The notes beneath the pieces are model-generated. The model saw only the letters and a list, made by a program, of their open reading frames with translations, ran no database searches and was not told the origin of the DNA. Source: Clostridiales bacterium (GTDB lineage: Bacteria; Bacillota; Clostridia; Lachnospirales; Lachnospiraceae). From it: a stretch of DNA of 64,000 bases. The translations under genes were made by a program, and so were the position numbers. Numbering within the stretch: the stretch's first letter is position 1; each line of letters starts with the position of its first letter. The DNA lies in NCBI GenBank assembly GCA_018365455.1, contig JAGZJZ010000032.1:6143-70142 (forward strand), given 5' to 3'. Below, piece after piece: positions 61,292-64,000 of this stretch.

Positions 61292-62032
61292 ATGAGTGAT
61301 ATCATGGAAGTGTCCCATTTAAAAAAATCTTACCGGGAAACGGAAGCAGTCAGAGACCTGTCTTTTCACGTAAAGAAAGGAGAACTCTTTTCGCTTCTGG
61401 GACCAAATGGTGCCGGTAAATCCACAACGATTGATATTTTATGCACCCTGTTAAAACCGGATGGGGGAGAGGTAAAAATAAATGGCTGCATGGCTGGAAA
61501 AGAAGATCTGCAGATTAAAAAGGATATCGGTATTGTATTCCAGGACAGCATACTGGACGGATCACTTACCGTAAGAGAGAACCTGAATCTGCGTGCAAAG
61601 TTATACATGAAGAAAAAATCCCGGATACAGCAGGACGTTCATGAGGCCATCCTTGCTGTTTCCGCTATGGAATATATAGACCGTCCGTACGGGAAATTAT
61701 CGGGAGGACAGAGAAGAAGAGTGGATATTGCCAGGGCGCTGATACATAAGCCAAAGATATTGTTTCTGGACGAACCCACTGCCGGACTTGATCCCCAGGC
61801 ACGTCAGGATATTTGGAAGATGATATTGCACTTAAAAGGGGAGCGGAAAATGACGATCCTTTTAACGACACACTATATGGAAGAAGCCACAGTATCAGAC
61901 CGGATCATCATGCTGGATCATGGCGTTGTGGCTGAGAGCGGAACACCGGCAGAACTAAAGGAAAAATACCAGGTAAATACCCTGGATGAAGTATTTTTAA
62001 AAGTTGCCAAAAGTGAGGGGGTATTTGCATGA
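61292..62032 (+). CDS. ABC-2 type exporter, ATP-binding protein
   Basis: This 246-residue ATPase of the DrrA/CcmA class has Walker A GPNGAGKST, signature LSGGQRRRVDIARAL, Walker B ILFLDEPTAGLDPQ and the switch His in LTTHYMEEA. It powers the membrane subunit encoded next, whose start overlaps its stop (ATGA). The ribosome site is weak (GGTGG). Substrate unknown; a role in drug or peptide export is usual. Confidence 0.92.
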   Translation: MSDIMEVSHLKKSYRETEAVRDLSFHVKKGELFSLLGPNGAGKSTTIDILCTLLKPDGGEVKINGCMAGKEDLQIKKDIGIVFQDSILDGSLTVRENLNLRAKLYMKKKSRIQQDVHEAILAVSAMEYIDRPYGKLSGGQRRRVDIARALIHKPKILFLDEPTAGLDPQARQDIWKMILHLKGERKMTILLTTHYMEEATVSDRIIMLDHGVVAESGTPAELKEKYQVNTLDEVFLKVAKSEGVFA

Positions 62033-62889
62033 ATACATTGCTGATCCGCAATTGTAAAATTTTTTTCCGCAACAAAAAAGGTGTTTTCTCTTCTCTGATA
62101 GCAGCGCTTGTGGTAATTGTATTATATGTATTTTTCCTGGGTGACAATATGAAAAAAAGTCTGGTAGAGCTTGAAAATGCAGATCATATTATAGATGCAT
62201 GGATCATGTCCGGCTTTATATCGGTGGCATCCATGACAACCACATTAGGGGCTATGGGGCTTATGATCCGGGATAAAGAAAATGGCTGTATCAAAGATTT
62301 TTTCTGTTCTCCTTTAAAGGAATGGCAGATTGCCGGCGGATATGTGCTGAGTTCCTATATCGTAGGTGTATTGATGAGTATTTTCACCTTAATAGCAGCT
62401 GAAATATATATTGTGTGCAGAGGAGGAGAGCTGCTGGATCTTTTATCTATGGCAATGGTGTTAGGGGTAATCCTGCTAACGGTACTGGCTTCCAGTGCAA
62501 TGATGTATTTACTGATTTCCTTATTCAGCCATTCGGACACATATTCTACGGTATCTTCAGTAATTGCACCCCTGTCCGGTTTTCTCACCGGTATATATAT
62601 TCCGGTGGGAACACTGCCGGAGGGGCTGCAGACAGTGGTTAAATGTTTCCCGATTTCCCATGGGGCAGCGCTGATGAGACAGGTCATGATGAAGGAACCA
62701 ATGGACGCAGGACTGTCAAAAGTATCCGGTGAATTTGCGGTAGATTTTAAAGAAACCCTGGGTATCACGATGACATTAGGAAGCCATCAGGACAATGTAT
62801 GGATTCATATCGGCATCCTTCTGATAACAGCCGTCATCTTTTTCGGACTGTCTGTATTGATTTTGAAATATAAAAAAAGAGAGCAGTAA
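62029..62889 (+). CDS. ABC-2 type exporter, membrane protein
   Basis: This 286-residue protein has six hydrophobic segments and the ABC-2 pattern (RNCKIFFRNKKGVFSSL at the start; FLTGIYIPVGTLPEGLQTVVK near 185-205). It forms the transmembrane half of the exporter with the preceding ATPase. AGTGAGGGGG upstream gives a ribosome site within the ATPase gene. Confidence 0.9.
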   Translation: MNTLLIRNCKIFFRNKKGVFSSLIAALVVIVLYVFFLGDNMKKSLVELENADHIIDAWIMSGFISVASMTTTLGAMGLMIRDKENGCIKDFFCSPLKEWQIAGGYVLSSYIVGVLMSIFTLIAAEIYIVCRGGELLDLLSMAMVLGVILLTVLASSAMMYLLISLFSHSDTYSTVSSVIAPLSGFLTGIYIPVGTLPEGLQTVVKCFPISHGAALMRQVMMKEPMDAGLSKVSGEFAVDFKETLGITMTLGSHQDNVWIHIGILLITAVIFFGLSVLILKYKKREQ

Positions 62890-63006
62890 AACAGCAATGA
62901 AAAGGTATTAATTTATCGGCGCATGCTTTATAATAAGTATAAGCAGACCACATAATGCAAGTTTTGGTGTTGTTGCAATACATTTCTAGAGAGGATGACG
63001 CAGATA

Positions 63007-63840
63007 ATGTTAGAATTACCGGAAAGCCATGTGATGGCAGATCAGCTGAACAAAACAATAAAAGGTAAAACGATTAAAAATGTTACGGTGAATCAATCAC
63101 CACATAAATTCACATTTTATTTTGGAGACCCACAGGAATATGATATGCTGCTCTCCGGCAGGCAGGTGGGGGAAGCCTGTGCGCTGGCGGGACAGGTAGA
63201 AATAGCCCTTGGCGATGCAAGACTGTTATTTACAGATGGGAGTAATATACGCTATCTGAAAGAGGGGGAGAAGCCTCCTAAGAAGCATCAGCTCTTTGTC
63301 GAATTTACAGATGATACGGCGCTTGTCTGTACCGTTCAGATGTATGGAGGAATCCATGCTTTCCTGGACGGTCAAAATGATAATCCCTATTATCTGGTGG
63401 CAAAAGAGAAACCGACACCCTATATGGAAGCATTTGACCGTACCTATTTTGAAACCTTATATCAAAATGCAAAGGACAATTTAAGCGTAAAAGCACTTCT
63501 GGCAACGGAGCAGCGTATACCCGGACTGGGAAATGGGGTACTGCAGGATATTCTTTTCCATGCAGGAATTCACCCAAAAGAAAAGATTGGGAATATCGAT
63601 GAAACCAAACGGGATATGCTTTTTATAAGCCTTAAGAAGACATTGCTTGAAATGAGAGAAAATGGAGGCCGGGATACCGAAAAAAATCTGTTTGGAGAGT
63701 ATGGCGGTTATCAGACATATCTCTCAAAGAAAACCCTGGAAGAGCCATGTCCAAAGTGCGGCGGCTGGATTTCCAGACAGGCATATCTGGGAGGGAATAT
63801 TTATTTTTGTCCAAGGTGTCAGCCGGTGGATGTGAAATAG
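63007..63840 (+). CDS. Fpg/Nei-family DNA glycosylase-like protein lacking the catalytic proline
   Basis: This 277-residue protein has an Fpg/Nei N-terminal beta-sandwich starting MLELPES and a helix-two-turn-helix (QRIPGLGNGVLQDILFHAGI). A C-terminal zinc finger has paired CPKC and CPRC. Active enzymes begin MPELPE, with Pro2 as the nucleophile; here position 2 is Leu, while Glu3 is kept. If the start is right, the normal lyase chemistry is impossible. The ATG at 63007 fits family alignment; an ATG at 62995 would push the motif inward and still give no Pro2. Confidence 0.87.
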   Translation: MLELPESHVMADQLNKTIKGKTIKNVTVNQSPHKFTFYFGDPQEYDMLLSGRQVGEACALAGQVEIALGDARLLFTDGSNIRYLKEGEKPPKKHQLFVEFTDDTALVCTVQMYGGIHAFLDGQNDNPYYLVAKEKPTPYMEAFDRTYFETLYQNAKDNLSVKALLATEQRIPGLGNGVLQDILFHAGIHPKEKIGNIDETKRDMLFISLKKTLLEMRENGGRDTEKNLFGEYGGYQTYLSKKTLEEPCPKCGGWISRQAYLGGNIYFCPRCQPVDVK

Positions 63841-63913
63841 CAAAGGATTTAGGATTTTAATAAAACATAGTAAAGAAAAGACAGGTCTTCATGGAAGATT
63901 TGTCAATGGCATC

Positions 63914-63946
63914 AACCAGTTCGTATAATAGCGAACTGGTTTTTTA
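63914..63946 (+). terminator. Rho-independent terminator
   Basis: AACCAGTTCG pairs perfectly with CGAACTGGTT around eight bases, followed by a T run, 74 bases after the Fpg/Nei-like gene. Confidence 0.88.
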
Positions 63947-64000
63947 CTGTTCTAAAAAAGCGCAGAGAATCCCCTTAAAATCATATTGGACTTTTTAAAT

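Overview
The window reads as chromosomal DNA of a low-to-mid GC anaerobic Firmicute, most probably a Lachnospiraceae-like Clostridia. The grounds are the strong AGGAGG ribosome sites, the YesM/YesN-type two-component systems beside sugar ABC transporters that lack their own ATPase, a group B-type [FeFe] hydrogenase, a Feo iron cluster with several small FeoA proteins, and DUF4491/DUF6465-type proteins. The species cannot be named from the sequence alone. I see no rRNA, tRNA, CRISPR array, prophage or intact insertion sequence.

Layout. 1-4.6 kb: the tail of an unrecognised gene, a broken AraC-family fragment, an HD-domain protein, a MATE exporter and a lone cellulose-synthase-like glycosyltransferase. 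4.9-16.3 kb: a carbohydrate sensing and import locus, made of a sensor kinase, an AraC-type response regulator and an anchored solute-binding protein in overlapping frames, then a lipoprotein binding protein, two permeases and a GH38 alpha-mannosidase. 16.6-19 kb: an AAA/PD-(D/E)XK protein and yqeY. 19.1-26.9 kb: an iron region (feoA, feoA, feoB, a FeoB-associated Cys-rich protein, a decayed relic, a DUF4432 sugar epimerase-like gene, a third feoA, a Fur-like regulator, a DtxR-family regulator and a [FeFe] hydrogenase), with a recurring GTTAG-N6-CTAAC palindrome in its promoters. 26.9-33.6 kb: a SWIM-SNF2 helicase, a glycogen debranching enzyme and a secreted SGNH hydrolase. 34-41.4 kb: an L,D-transpeptidase, Ktr/Trk potassium uptake, a MerR regulator, a YeiH-type exporter with divergent LysR regulator, and a methyltransferase. 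41.7-49.7 kb: a second sugar locus (binding protein, two permeases, an uncharacterised six-hairpin glycosidase, AraC regulator and a GH4 LplD-like enzyme). 49.7-56.7 kb: DUF4491, catalase, ACT protein, a four-domain CoA-disulfide-reductase/rhodanese/TusA/DsrE fusion, DUF6465, Crp/Fnr and GNAT. 57-61 kb: an OpuC-type quaternary-amine transporter followed by LytTR and DUF3021. 61.3-63.8 kb: an ABC-2 exporter and an Fpg/Nei-like protein without the catalytic proline.

Three dispersed repeat families run through the gaps. One is about 150 bp and ends in GGGAATAAA, with two near-full copies, one right-end fragment and one internally deleted 31-bp copy. The second is a palindromic CTAGTGCCGCCCGG element. 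The third is an AGAGCGTGTTTGAAA family that often forms hairpins. The most coherent biology is the iron circuit around the DtxR-family regulator, the solute-binding-protein/kinase/regulator triad, and the probable pectic-sugar locus with its unassigned glycosidase.
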